A stretch of DNA of 64,000 nucleotides from Cyclobacteriaceae bacterium (lineage in GTDB: Bacteria; Bacteroidota; Bacteroidia; Cytophagales; Cyclobacteriaceae), in assembly GCA_016787565.1 (NCBI GenBank), contig JAEUUG010000015.1:62001-126000 (forward strand). Reading direction: 5' to 3'. Positions 18,124 to 27,450 of the stretch are shown here, in pieces. Both the position numbers and the translations under genes were made by a program. Each line of letters opens with the position of its first letter. Positions within the stretch are counted from its first letter, which is position 1. The notes beneath the pieces are model-generated. The model worked only from the letters and a program-made list of their open reading frames with translations, ran no database searches and was not told the DNA's origin.

Positions 18124-20748
18124 ATGACCGCAGAAAAACAACGACTGATTGAAGACCGTGATAAGGTAAAAAAATGGCGCAAGTTTGGTCCCTACCTCAC
18201 CGAACGTCAATGGGGAACAGTTCGGGAAGACTATAGCGCACACGGCAACGCGTGGGAGTATATTTCGCATGATGCAGCTCGCAGTCGCGCATATCGCTGG
18301 GGTGAAGAAGGCATTGGGGGTATTTGTGACGACCAGCAATTTTTATGTTTTGCAATAGGATTGTGGAATAAAAAAGATCCGATCATTAAAGAACGGCTGT
18401 TTGGCTTAACGGGCAATGAGGGCAATCACGCTGAAGATTGTAAGGAACTCTACTATTATCTGGATAGTCTTCCTACCCATGCCTACATGAAAATGCTGTA
18501 CAAATATCCGCATGCAGAATTTCCCTATGCGCTGCTGGTAGAAGAAAATAAAAAAAGAGGAAAGCTTGATCAGGAGTATGAACTCCTCGATACCGGTATC
18601 TTCAACAACAATCGTTACTTCGATGTAGTGATTGAATACGCCAAAGCGGATGACGAAGATATGCTGATCAAAATTTCCGTCCACAATCGTGGGCCGGAAG
18701 AAGCCTCGCTTCACGTGTTACCACAAATCTGGTTCAGGAATACCTGGGCCTGGGGATATGATGATACCAAGCCCGAACTGTATCGCGATGAGGATGGGTG
18801 CATCAAAATCAGTCATCAAAAAATTGGTAGCTACTACCTCATGGCCGAGGGTAAACCGGAAGCTCTTTTTTGCGAAAATGAAACCAACACCGAACGGCTT
18901 TATCAGTTTGAAAAGGAAGGTACGTTTAAAGATGGCATTAACAATTACCTCATCCATGGCGACCACCTGGCCATTAATGCGATTCCCAAAGGCACAAAAG
19001 CTGCCTTCAATTATGACCTTACCATTCCGTCAGGAAAATCAAAAACCGTAAAGCTTCGGTTGAGTAAAAAATTTCAACCCGATGCTTTTAAAACGTTTAC
19101 ATCCATTTTCAAGGCCCGCCTCAGCGATGCCGATGAATTTTACAGCGATCTCCAAAGAAATATTTCCGATACGGATGAAAAAGAAATTCAGCGGCAAGCC
19201 ATTGCCGGTATGTTGTGGAGCAAACAGTTCTTTTATTACGAAGTATCAAAATGGCTGAAGGGCGATCCGGCTCAGCCTCCTCCACCACCCGAACGAAAGA
19301 AAGGTCGCAATCATGAATGGATGCACCTCCACAATGCCGATATTATTTCCATGCCCGATAAGTGGGAATATCCCTGGTATGCGGCATGGGATCTTGCCTT
19401 TCATGCGATACCCATTGCCATGGTTGATCCGGAATTTGCCAAGCACCAGATGTTGCTACTCACCAAAGAATGGTACATGCACCCCAACGGACAGTTGCCG
19501 GCATACGAGTGGGCCTTCGGTGATGTTAACCCGCCCGTTCACGGATGGGCTACGTGGCGAATTTATAAAATCGACAAAAAACTTCAGGGCAAGGGCGACC
19601 GCAAATTTCTGGAGGAAATATTTCATAAGTTATTGCTCAACTTCACCTGGTGGGTAAATAAAAAAGACAACAACGGAAATAATATTTTTCAGGGAGGCTT
19701 TCTGGGTATGGATAATATTGGTGTGTTCGACAGAAGTGCCCACCTGCCTACCGGAGGACACATTGAGCAATCGGATGGCACCAGCTGGATGGCGATGTTC
19801 ACCCTCAACATGTTGCGCATGTCGCTGGAGTTGGCTAAAGAAAATCCAACCTACCAAAGCCTGGCAACAAAATTCTTCGAGCACTTTTTATACATCGCTG
19901 GCGCCATGGCCAATATTGGCGGAAACGGTGGTATTAATTTATGGGATGAAGAAGATGAATTCTTTTACGATGTACTCCATACAGCCGATGACCAGCGTAT
20001 TAAAATGAAAGTGCGCTCCATGGTTGGGCTGATTCCCCTATTTGCCGTAGAAGTACTCGATCAGGAAGTGTTTGACACTATGCCGGAGTTTACCGAACGC
20101 CTCCAATGGTTTTTAGAAAACCGCCCTGACCTGGCCAACCTGATTTCGCGGTGGGGCGAAAAAGGAAAAAATCAACGCCACCTACTTTCCTTGTTGCGCG
20201 GTCATCGCATGAAACGATTATTAAAAAGAATGCTGGATGAAACCGAGTTTTTATCTGAATACGGTGTACGTGCCCTATCGCGGCAGCATCTTGACAATCC
20301 CTATCGCTTTCATGTCAATGGCGCTGAGTTTAGTGTGAAGTATGCACCGGGTGAAAGTGAAACACGCATTTTTGGCGGTAACTCAAACTGGCGCGGACCC
20401 ATCTGGTTTCCGGTAAACTATTTATTGATAGAATCGCTGCAGCGTTTTCATCATTACTACGGAGCAGACTTCAAACTGGAACATCCAACCGGATCAGGTA
20501 ATATGAAAACACTCAAAGAAATTGCGAATGAACTTTCGCAACGCCTCATCAACATCTTCAAAAAAGATCCAAGCGGAAAACGACCCGTTTTTGGGCATTA
20601 TGAAAAATTCCAACACGATGAACATTTTCGTGATCATATTTTATTCTACGAGTACTTCCATGGCGACAATGGCCGAGGCGTGGGGGCATCACACCAAACC
20701 GGCTGGACCGGTCTTGTAGCCAAGCTGATTCAACCGAGGAATAAATAG
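18124..20748 (+). CDS. large GH63/MGH1-like glucosidase
   Basis: 874 residues, no signal peptide, so cytoplasmic. The N-terminal beta-sandwich (about 1-340, [39 protein letters not shown]) is followed by an (alpha/alpha)6 barrel with [36 protein letters not shown] and, near the C-terminus, [19 protein letters not shown]. These are GH63/mannosylglycerate-hydrolase-like motifs, and the length agrees with bacterial proteins annotated as glucosidase. A short ATG frame at 18112 stops at once, so 18124 is the start. It is divergent from the sigma factor gene and 37 bp ahead of the debranching enzyme, so the two probably form an operon for alpha-glucan or alpha-glucoside breakdown inside the cell. 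It is a third six-hairpin glycosidase in this stretch. The exact substrate is unknown. Confidence 0.85.
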   Translation: MTAEKQRLIEDRDKVKKWRKFGPYLTERQWGTVREDYSAHGNAWEYISHDAARSRAYRWGEEGIGGICDDQQFLCFAIGLWNKKDPIIKERLFGLTGNEGNHAEDCKELYYYLDSLPTHAYMKMLYKYPHAEFPYALLVEENKKRGKLDQEYELLDTGIFNNNRYFDVVIEYAKADDEDMLIKISVHNRGPEEASLHVLPQIWFRNTWAWGYDDTKPELYRDEDGCIKISHQKIGSYYLMAEGKPEALFCENETNTERLYQFEKEGTFKDGINNYLIHGDHLAINAIPKGTKAAFNYDLTIPSGKSKTVKLRLSKKFQPDAFKTFTSIFKARLSDADEFYSDLQRNISDTDEKEIQRQAIAGMLWSKQFFYYEVSKWLKGDPAQPPPPPERKKGRNHEWMHLHNADIISMPDKWEYPWYAAWDLAFHAIPIAMVDPEFAKHQMLLLTKEWYMHPNGQLPAYEWAFGDVNPPVHGWATWRIYKIDKKLQGKGDRKFLEEIFHKLLLNFTWWVNKKDNNGNNIFQGGFLGMDNIGVFDRSAHLPTGGHIEQSDGTSWMAMFTLNMLRMSLELAKENPTYQSLATKFFEHFLYIAGAMANIGGNGGINLWDEEDEFFYDVLHTADDQRIKMKVRSMVGLIPLFAVEVLDQEVFDTMPEFTERLQWFLENRPDLANLISRWGEKGKNQRHLLSLLRGHRMKRLLKRMLDETEFLSEYGVRALSRQHLDNPYRFHVNGAEFSVKYAPGESETRIFGGNSNWRGPIWFPVNYLLIESLQRFHHYYGADFKLEHPTGSGNMKTLKEIANELSQRLINIFKKDPSGKRPVFGHYEKFQHDEHFRDHILFYEYFHGDNGRGVGASHQTGWTGLVAKLIQPRNK

Positions 20749-20785
20749 AATACAAAACAGTTGGCCGAATTAAAATGATATTACT

Positions 20786-22747
20786 ATGAAACCTACACTC
20801 AATCCATCACAGCTCCATGACTTTCAGCACACCAGCTCACTGGAGTGGCTTGAAACAAATGGAATAGGTGGCTATGCCAGCGGTACAGTATCCGGGACGA
20901 ACACCAGGCGCTATCATGGACTGCTCGTAGCGGCTACACAACCACCAGTGGGCAGAAGGGTAATGCTTTCAAAACTCGAGGAAACCATTCGAATGGGTGA
21001 TGAAGTTTTTGAACTTAGTGCCAACCAATATCCGGGTGTTGTTCACCCGCAGGGCTTTCAACATCTGAAAAGTTTTAATCGTGAACTGTTTCCGGAATTT
21101 ACCTACCAGGCCGGCTCGATCACCCTTCGAAAAACAATTGCCTCTATTCACAACGAAAACACTACAGTGATTTGGTATGAAGTTCTCTCCGCTCCCAAAA
21201 AATTCACACTCGAACTCTTGCCCCTCTATTCCTGTAAAGACTTTCACCACACTACGCATGCGAATGACAGCATGAGTTCGCTCTACCTTTTTTCAGAAGG
21301 TAACTTCCGGACGTTAAATTACCTGGGCAGCCCTGAATTGTTTATCACAGTGCCCGAATCAACATTCACTGAGCAACAAGGCTGGTATTTCAATTTTGAA
21401 TTTGCTGTTGAACAATACCGTGGATTAGACTTCACAGAGGATTTGTATACGCACGGAAAATTTTCAATTGAACTGAAAAAAGGGAGTACACTGGGTATCA
21501 TCATCTCCACGGAAGATCCGTCTGAACGGGATGCTCGAAAACTTCTTTTAGATGAAAAGAAAAGAAGAGAAGCACTCGTACAATCCTATTCATGGAACGA
21601 ATCCATCAAACGCCTGGTGCTGGCAGCCGATCAGTTCATCGTTACACGTGGAAAATACAAATCCATCATTGCCGGATATCCGTGGTTCTCCGATTGGGGA
21701 AGAGATACCATGATAGCCCTCCCCGGGCTTTGCCTGGCAACCGGAAAATTTGAAGATGCTAAAAAAATTCTAAGGGCCTTTGCTGCAAACATCAGCGAAG
21801 GTATGTTACCCAACCGTTTTCCGGATGAAGGTGAAACTCCGGAGTACAATACCATTGATGCCACGCTCTGGTTCTTCCAGTCCGTCTACAAGTATTACAA
21901 AGAAACAAAAGATAAAAAATTCATCGCTAAGCTTTTGCCGATACTGAAAAAGATAATCCAATGGCATCACAAAGGAACACGCTACAACATTAAAGTTGAC
22001 CCGGATGACGGCTTGCTGTATGGCGGACAAGATGGTGTGCAACTCACGTGGATGGATGCCAAGGTTGGCGATTGGGTAGTAACTCCGCGAAGCGGAAAAG
22101 CCGTGGAGATAAACGCGCTCTGGTACAATGCGCTTTGCATCATGGAGTTTCTAACAGTAGAAACAGGCAGCGCAGAAGCTGCTGCTGTATTTCGTGCTGA
22201 AGCCGTCAGGGTGAAAGAAAGTTTTAACACACAATTCTGGATTTCCGATAAACAATACCTCTACGATTACATTGATGGGGATTATAAAAATGACGACTTG
22301 CGGCCGAACCAGATTTATGCTGTCAGTCTGCCGTTTCCGCTTTTAACGAAAGACCGCGCGAAACAAGTTTTTGATGCTGTTGAAAACCATCTCTTCACGC
22401 CAAAAGGTTTACGGAGTCTTTCACCCACCCACCCGGACTATCGCCCGGTTTATGGTGGTGATGTACGGAGTCGTGACGGTGCATACCACCAGGGCACGGT
22501 GTGGAGTTTTTTATTGGGCCCGTACATCGATGCGCTAATGTTGATCAGCGAAGGAAAAGGGAAAACAATGGCTTCAAAAATCATAACCAATTTCCTCGAA
22601 CATTTGGATGAAGCCTGTGTTGGCTCCGTATCAGAAATATTTGATGGCGAATATCCGCATGCACCACACGGGTGCCCGGCACAGGCATGGGGTGTAGCAG
22701 AAATTCTTCGGGTAGTAACGGAATATAATCTGATAAAAAAACAGTAA
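20786..22747 (+). CDS. amylo-alpha-1,6-glucosidase, GH133-type glycogen debranching enzyme
   Basis: 653 residues, cytoplasmic. The N-terminal GDE_N domain (about 14-240) starts with LEWLETNGIGGYASGTVSGT and NTRRYHGLLVAA, both hallmark motifs. The C-terminal GDE_C (alpha/alpha)6 barrel (about 275-645) contains YPWFSDWGRDTMIALPGL, LPNRFPDEGETPEYNTIDAT and RSRDGAYHQGTVWSF. The family hydrolyses the alpha-1,6 branch stubs of glycogen. It lacks the glucanotransferase half of eukaryotic debranching enzymes, as usual for this bacterial type. It follows the GH63-like gene by 37 bp. Converges with the DUF1330 gene 16 bp downstream, with no clear terminator between. Confidence 0.93.
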   Translation: MKPTLNPSQLHDFQHTSSLEWLETNGIGGYASGTVSGTNTRRYHGLLVAATQPPVGRRVMLSKLEETIRMGDEVFELSANQYPGVVHPQGFQHLKSFNRELFPEFTYQAGSITLRKTIASIHNENTTVIWYEVLSAPKKFTLELLPLYSCKDFHHTTHANDSMSSLYLFSEGNFRTLNYLGSPELFITVPESTFTEQQGWYFNFEFAVEQYRGLDFTEDLYTHGKFSIELKKGSTLGIIISTEDPSERDARKLLLDEKKRREALVQSYSWNESIKRLVLAADQFIVTRGKYKSIIAGYPWFSDWGRDTMIALPGLCLATGKFEDAKKILRAFAANISEGMLPNRFPDEGETPEYNTIDATLWFFQSVYKYYKETKDKKFIAKLLPILKKIIQWHHKGTRYNIKVDPDDGLLYGGQDGVQLTWMDAKVGDWVVTPRSGKAVEINALWYNALCIMEFLTVETGSAEAAAVFRAEAVRVKESFNTQFWISDKQYLYDYIDGDYKNDDLRPNQIYAVSLPFPLLTKDRAKQVFDAVENHLFTPKGLRSLSPTHPDYRPVYGGDVRSRDGAYHQGTVWSFLLGPYIDALMLISEGKGKTMASKIITNFLEHLDEACVGSVSEIFDGEYPHAPHGCPAQAWGVAEILRVVTEYNLIKKQ

Positions 22748-22763
22748 CGGATCTCCTCCTCGG

Positions 22764-23054
22764 CTATTCAAATCCTTCTACCACGATCATGCGCGTAATG
22801 GAAGCAGCCTGCCGGATGGCCTTTGCGGGTGCATACCCGGGAGATGCCCACCATGCTTTTGCCTTTTCCATTGATGGGAACTCCAGCACAACTATACGGC
22901 CGGGACGCCAGTCCCCCTCTAATGTCTCTGCAGTTCCCCCGCGTACAATAAATTTTCCCTGAAAAGGCTGAAGCGATGCCAGCGTGTGCTTCTTGTACTC
23001 CTCGTATAACGTAGGGTCGGTAATGGTAACATCAACAATAATATAAGCTTTCAT
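22764..23054 (-). CDS. DUF1330 family protein
   Basis: 96 residues, cytoplasmic, one ferredoxin-like (dimeric alpha/beta barrel) domain across the length. Typical features: KAYIIVDVTITDPTLYEEY at the N-terminus, a central RGGTAETLEGDWRPGRIVVLEF and a final segment with WWASPGYAPAKAIRQ. The family has no firmly known reaction. It stands alone on the minus strand between the debranching enzyme and the FKBP gene, and its upstream region is shared with the FKBP promoter. Confidence 0.88.
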   Translation of the reverse strand: MKAYIIVDVTITDPTLYEEYKKHTLASLQPFQGKFIVRGGTAETLEGDWRPGRIVVLEFPSMEKAKAWWASPGYAPAKAIRQAASITRMIVVEGFE

Positions 23055-23179
23055 AATAACGCAGATTAATGCCCTAAAATAGCGCAGTTACCCCACTCAT
23101 ACTAAAAGCAGGCAAAATTAGAATTACTGTATTATTTACCTTCTATTTTCGTTTTCTTTGCACTTCTAAAAAAATAAAC

Positions 23180-23917
23180 ATGAGAATAGTAACATTATGT
23201 GCCGCCCTGCTCATCAGCTCAATTGGACTGGCACAGTCAAAAAAAGAGCTGCAAGCAGAAGTAAACCGGTTAAAATCGCAGGTTATTGAATTGAAAAAAG
23301 CCAAAGATATTCAGGTTGACGTCAATAATCCTCACCAACAGGCAAGCTACGGACTGGGGGTACTGATTGCCTCCAACCTGAAACAACAGGCTGGCGATTC
23401 ACTTAACCTCGATATACTAGCGGTTGGCATTAAAGATGTTTTTCAAGGCAAGCCTTTAAAAATGGATCAGCAGGAATGCTCAACGATTGTACAACAATAT
23501 ATACAGGAAAATATGGATAAAAAGAGTGTAAAAGTGAAGGCTGAAAGTCAGGCCTTCTTAGATAAAAATAAAACAAACGAAGGCGTACAAGTCACTGCGA
23601 GTGGACTTCAGTATAAGGTTATTACTTCCGGAAAAGGCAAAGCTCCCTTAGCTTCGGATAATGTGACTGTGCACTATATTGGAAAACTTACCGATGGCAG
23701 TGAGTTTGATAATTCCGTTACACGAGGCGAGCCGGCAACGTTCGGAGTGAATCAGGTAATACCCGGATGGACAGAAGCGCTTCAGTTAATGCACGAGGGT
23801 GATAAATGGATTTTATACATACCGCATGAACTGGGCTATGGTGAGCAAGGTGCCGGTGGCGTGATCCCTCCCTTTGCAACATTGATTTTTGAAGTGGAAT
23901 TGATCAAAGTCAACTAA
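23180..23917 (+). CDS. exported FKBP-type peptidyl-prolyl cis-trans isomerase
   Basis: 245 residues. Signal peptide 1-18 (ending SIGLAQ), then an N-terminal helical dimerization region (about 20-130, rich in Lys, Gln and Glu, FKBP_N type) and a C-terminal FKBP domain (about 145-245). The active-site motifs are VTVHYIGKLTDGSEFDNS, VIPGWTEALQLM and a closing ELGYGEQGAGGVIPPFATL. It catalyses proline isomerization during folding of periplasmic proteins, as in FkpA and Mip. A strong terminator follows at 23935-23967, so it is a single-gene unit. Confidence 0.95.
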   Translation: MRIVTLCAALLISSIGLAQSKKELQAEVNRLKSQVIELKKAKDIQVDVNNPHQQASYGLGVLIASNLKQQAGDSLNLDILAVGIKDVFQGKPLKMDQQECSTIVQQYIQENMDKKSVKVKAESQAFLDKNKTNEGVQVTASGLQYKVITSGKGKAPLASDNVTVHYIGKLTDGSEFDNSVTRGEPATFGVNQVIPGWTEALQLMHEGDKWILYIPHELGYGEQGAGGVIPPFATLIFEVELIKVN

Positions 23918-23934
23918 CGCATTGAGAACTGAAT

Positions 23935-23967
23935 AAAAAGGAGAAGGTGAAAGCCTTCTCCTTTTTT
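23935..23967 (+). terminator. strong rho-independent terminator after the FKBP gene
   Basis: Perfect 13-bp stem, AAAAAGGAGAAGG (23935-23947) with CCTTCTCCTTTTT (23954-23966), six-base loop TGAAAG, and a six-T run. It lies 18 bp past the stop codon. Confidence 0.93.
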
Positions 23968-24015
23968 ATTCAATAAGTTTTCCATTCATCTTGTCCGTGT
24001 TAGCTATATTCAGGC

Positions 24016-25032
24016 ATGAAATACATTTCGTGCGAAAACCCAAATCAACTCGCCCTTGGCAATAAAGATAAACCGGTTCACACGGCCGCTTCTGCACTGC
24101 TGAAAGTTAACCGTGTTGGAATTTGTGGAACTGATTTGCATGCCTTTAAAGGCAATCAACCTTACTTTGTATACCCACGTGTGTTGGGCCATGAACTGGC
24201 AACGACTGTCATTGATATAGATGATACCGCATCAGGCATAAAAAAAGGTGATCAGGTAGTGATTATTCCGTACATGAATTGTGAAGAGTGTGCAGCCTGC
24301 ACAGCGGGTAAATCAAATTGCTGCCAGCGCATGAAGGTGATGGGCGTACACACTGATGGAGGTATGCAGGAATATATTACAGTGCCTAACCGACTGTTAC
24401 TTCGGGCCAACGACATGACCCTTGATGAAATAGCTATTGTAGAACCACTCGCCATCGGAGCGCATGCCCTTCGCAGGGCACAAACAAAACGCGGTGACCT
24501 GGTTGTGGTGATGGGCTGCGGTCCCATTGGTATGGGAATTATTCAACTCGCCAAGTATATTGGTGCCACTGTTATCGCCCTGGATGTGAACAACGAACGG
24601 CTACAAAAAGCCCGTAAAAGTTTTGGTGCAGATTTCGTTCTTAACCCGACAGAATCACCGTTTGACCAATTGAAAGAATTTACGAAGGGGGAACTGGCGC
24701 ACACGGTATTCGATGCCACAGGAAACAAGCTTGCCATGCAAAGCGGTACGGACTACATGCGTCATGGTGGTAATCTTGTTTTGGTTGGTTTATTTAAAGG
24801 TGAACTTGCATTTCATCATCCGACTATACACGCCAAAGAAACGAGTTTGCTGTGCTGTCGGAATGCAACACCCGAAGATTTTATGTTTGTGATGAAGGTT
24901 TTGCGGGAAAAGAAATTTAATGCGGAAGCCTACATTACAAAACGAGAAAACTACACCGCCATTCCAACAGCATTTAATACCTGGGCAAGTCCCGAATCGA
25001 ATGAAATAAAAATACTCACGGTTTGGGATTAA
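24016..25032 (+). CDS. zinc-dependent MDR dehydrogenase (polyol/sugar-acid type)
   Basis: 338 residues. Catalytic zinc ligands Cys37 in GICGTD and His59/Glu60 in LGHE; structural zinc cysteines 89, 92, 95 and 102 or 103 in NCEECAACTAGKSNCC. The Rossmann motif VVVMGCGPIGMGII lies near 165-178, with Asp in VIALDVNNER after it, which suggests NAD rather than NADP. The family oxidizes secondary alcohols of polyols, L-galactonate, L-fucose or similar; which one cannot be told. It is followed after 35 bp by a flavin amine oxidase, so they may be cotranscribed. Confidence 0.9.
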   Translation: MKYISCENPNQLALGNKDKPVHTAASALLKVNRVGICGTDLHAFKGNQPYFVYPRVLGHELATTVIDIDDTASGIKKGDQVVIIPYMNCEECAACTAGKSNCCQRMKVMGVHTDGGMQEYITVPNRLLLRANDMTLDEIAIVEPLAIGAHALRRAQTKRGDLVVVMGCGPIGMGIIQLAKYIGATVIALDVNNERLQKARKSFGADFVLNPTESPFDQLKEFTKGELAHTVFDATGNKLAMQSGTDYMRHGGNLVLVGLFKGELAFHHPTIHAKETSLLCCRNATPEDFMFVMKVLREKKFNAEAYITKRENYTAIPTAFNTWASPESNEIKILTVWD

Positions 25033-25067
25033 GTGTAATGGTTCCATCTTCATCTTAAATCAACTTC

Positions 25068-26411
25068 ATGCTTTACGATGTTATCATTGTTGGTGCAGGA
25101 TACGCAGGCCTGAGTGCTGCCAAAAAATTAAAAGAAGCCGGAAAAAATATTCTCGTGCTGGAAGCTCGTGATCGTGTTGGTGGTCGCATCTACACCAAAA
25201 CACTGGAAGATGGAAACTATGTTGACTTGGGTGGGCAATGGGTTGGACCATCACAAGACCGCATGTATGCCCTGTTGAAAGATTATAACCTCGAAACCTT
25301 TCATACATACGATGCAGGAAAAAGTCTGATGCGTTTCAATGGAAAACTCAAAGCATACAAAGGAATTATTCCTCCCCTGCCCGTTTATACATTATTTAGT
25401 CTGGATGCTGCCATCAGGAAAATAAACAAGCTCTCGCGGCAAATCAACCTGGAGAAACCCTGGCTCAGTCCCGATGCCAACTACTGGGACAGCATGACGC
25501 TCATGACGTGGATGGAAAAGCAAATGGGATCGAAGAACGCACGCCTATTTTTTCAAATTGCCGCAGAAGCTATCTTCGCAGTTAACCCTGCGGAGATTTC
25601 CATGCTGCATGCCTTGTTCTATACTAAGTCAGGGCGCGATTTCGACACCTTGATGAACATTCACGATGGAGCCCAGCAAGACCGGATTAAAGGAGGTGCA
25701 CAGGTACTGGCCAATAAAATAGCCGATGAACTAAAAGAAAATCTTCAACTGAATCACGCGGTGAAAAGCATCGAACAGGATGATGAAAAAATTTCGGTGC
25801 GTGGAGATAATTTTTTCATCGAATCAAAAAAATTAATTCTGGCTATTCCACCAACACTGGCCGGCCGCATCCACTACAACCGCTCGCTTCCCGCACAGCG
25901 TGATCAACTCATGCAGCGCACGTTCATGGGTTCGGTGCTGAAGTGTTATGCCCTATATCCTAAACCCTTTTGGAGAAACCGCGGCCTCAATGGTTTATGT
26001 GCCACCAACGAAGGATATATTTCAGTTACGTTTGACAACTCACCAGCCGCTGGAAACATTGGCGTACTGATGGGTTTCTCCCTGGCTAACCAGGCAAAAG
26101 CGCTTAATGAACTTTCACCCGAAGTACGAAAACGCGAAGTGCTGAAGTGCTTCACCAATTTTTTGGGTGAGGAAGCCGCGCATCCTACGCAATACCTCGA
26201 TCATAGCTGGATGGATGAAGAATGGAGTCGCGGCTGTTATGCCGCCATCATGCCACCCGGAGCATGGACCAGTGTCGGAAAAATAATAACCGAGCCCTGT
26301 GGACATATTCATTGGGCCGGAACAGAAACAGCTTCGATCTGGAACGGCTACATGGAAGGAGCCGTACGCAGCGGTGAGCGCGCTGCAGAAGAAATCAATT
26401 CACGGGTGTAA
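25068..26411 (+). CDS. flavin-containing amine oxidase, MAO-like
   Basis: 447 residues. FAD-binding GxGxxG at 9-14 (GAGYAG), acidic residue in VLEARDRVGGR (30-40), and the C-terminal flavin motif HWAGTETASIWNGYMEGAV (415-433). Cys390 in SRGCYAAIMPPG matches the place of the cysteine that carries covalent 8-alpha-S-cysteinyl FAD in monoamine oxidases (SGGCY in human MAO), so covalent FAD is likely. The reaction would be oxidative deamination of an amine such as putrescine or tyramine. No signal peptide is seen. It sits 35 bp after the MDR dehydrogenase. Confidence 0.92.
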   Translation: MLYDVIIVGAGYAGLSAAKKLKEAGKNILVLEARDRVGGRIYTKTLEDGNYVDLGGQWVGPSQDRMYALLKDYNLETFHTYDAGKSLMRFNGKLKAYKGIIPPLPVYTLFSLDAAIRKINKLSRQINLEKPWLSPDANYWDSMTLMTWMEKQMGSKNARLFFQIAAEAIFAVNPAEISMLHALFYTKSGRDFDTLMNIHDGAQQDRIKGGAQVLANKIADELKENLQLNHAVKSIEQDDEKISVRGDNFFIESKKLILAIPPTLAGRIHYNRSLPAQRDQLMQRTFMGSVLKCYALYPKPFWRNRGLNGLCATNEGYISVTFDNSPAAGNIGVLMGFSLANQAKALNELSPEVRKREVLKCFTNFLGEEAAHPTQYLDHSWMDEEWSRGCYAAIMPPGAWTSVGKIITEPCGHIHWAGTETASIWNGYMEGAVRSGERAAEEINSRV

Positions 26412-26427
26412 CCTCGGTTGTAAAATT

Positions 26428-27159
26428 CTACTGCGCATGAACCGCTGCCCTTCTGTTTCGAAACGTGAACAATGCAGCGGCCACAACAATCATCATGGCT
26501 GCAATACAAGCCACAACAATGGAGAAGTAATCATCCTGACGTTTAATAATAATCCCTAAAAACGCCCACAACAAGGAAAGGGCCATAAATGGATTACCCA
26601 ACCTGAGCATAACAGTACTGGCTACCACACTACCTACCAGAATCATCGTAATTGTCCATACTTCCTGTGAAAGCCCAAGGCCGCTCCAGCCCACTGTAAC
26701 CAGTAAAGCGGTTATATTAGCGATCGTAGCAATACAAATCCAACCAAGATAAATACCGAAAGCAACCTGCATGAGCACGGGCGTATGCTGGTGTAAAATT
26801 TTTACTATCGCCACAAGGGTGAATAAAATTCCCAGCATGATGAGAAGAGATAGTGCAACAAATTCATAATGCCAGGCCAAAATCCAGCTTGCGTTCAACG
26901 CACAGTTGATCATAAACCAGATGCTCAGTTTATTCATCAGATTATCATACTGCTTCCGGAACTGGATTACACAAAAGATCAGCAGCAATAAATAAATCAG
27001 GCCCCAAATGGAAAAGGTTACTCCTGCTGGAACAAATAAGTTAGGATACTGATCTGATAATTCACCAGTATTCTTGCCATTGATGGGTAGCGCGTTCGCC
27101 AGGTAATTCAGGATAATGACGAGAGCAAAGAAACAGCAATTCAAAATTCTTTTTACCAT
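26428..27159 (-). CDS. TspO/MBR-related tryptophan-rich membrane protein
   Basis: 243 residues with about seven hydrophobic helices. Features shared with TspO-like proteins include FVPAGVTFSIWGLIYLLLLI in the first third, NASWILAWHYE in the centre and GWICIATIANITALLV further on. It is longer than canonical TspO (about 160 residues), as in the group annotated as tryptophan-rich sensory protein in Bacteroidota. Function in these is unknown; TspO itself binds porphyrins and sterols. It may share a transcript with the CDGSH gene 30 bp upstream. Confidence 0.75.
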   Translation of the reverse strand: MVKRILNCCFFALVIILNYLANALPINGKNTGELSDQYPNLFVPAGVTFSIWGLIYLLLLIFCVIQFRKQYDNLMNKLSIWFMINCALNASWILAWHYEFVALSLLIMLGILFTLVAIVKILHQHTPVLMQVAFGIYLGWICIATIANITALLVTVGWSGLGLSQEVWTITMILVGSVVASTVMLRLGNPFMALSLLWAFLGIIIKRQDDYFSIVVACIAAMMIVVAAALFTFRNRRAAVHAQ

Positions 27160-27189
27160 GGCTGGATACGCTAGTGATGATTCGATTCA

Positions 27190-27414
27190 TTAAACTTTTC
27201 TCGGTGGCAGATCAAAGGCCGTGGCCTCATGGTCAAAATTTCCTTTGTGTGATCCGTCACAGAAAGGCTTGTTTGCTGAGCGACCGCAGCGGCAAAGTGA
27301 AACAACTGTTCTTCCCTGCAAGCCATAGGCCTGGCCCTGCATATCTACGATTTCGAAGTCGCCATCAATTTTAACTGAACCGTTATTGTTAATCGTAATT
27401 TTTGTTTTTGTCAT
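27190..27414 (-). CDS. CDGSH iron-sulfur domain protein
   Basis: 74 residues. The C-terminal half is the CDGSH motif: CRCGRSANKPFCDGSHKG with Cys41, Cys43, Cys52 and His56, which bind a redox-active 2Fe-2S cluster. The N-terminal part (ITINNNGSVKIDGDFEI) resembles the short beta segment found in bacterial members. Role likely electron transfer or redox sensing; no specific partner is known. It lies between the S9 peptidase (36 bp upstream) and the TspO-like gene on the same strand. Confidence 0.93.
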   Translation of the reverse strand: MTKTKITINNNGSVKIDGDFEIVDMQGQAYGLQGRTVVSLCRCGRSANKPFCDGSHKGNFDHEATAFDLPPRKV

Positions 27415-27450
27415 CGTGTTGTTTATAAATAATAAAACATTTCTCTACCT

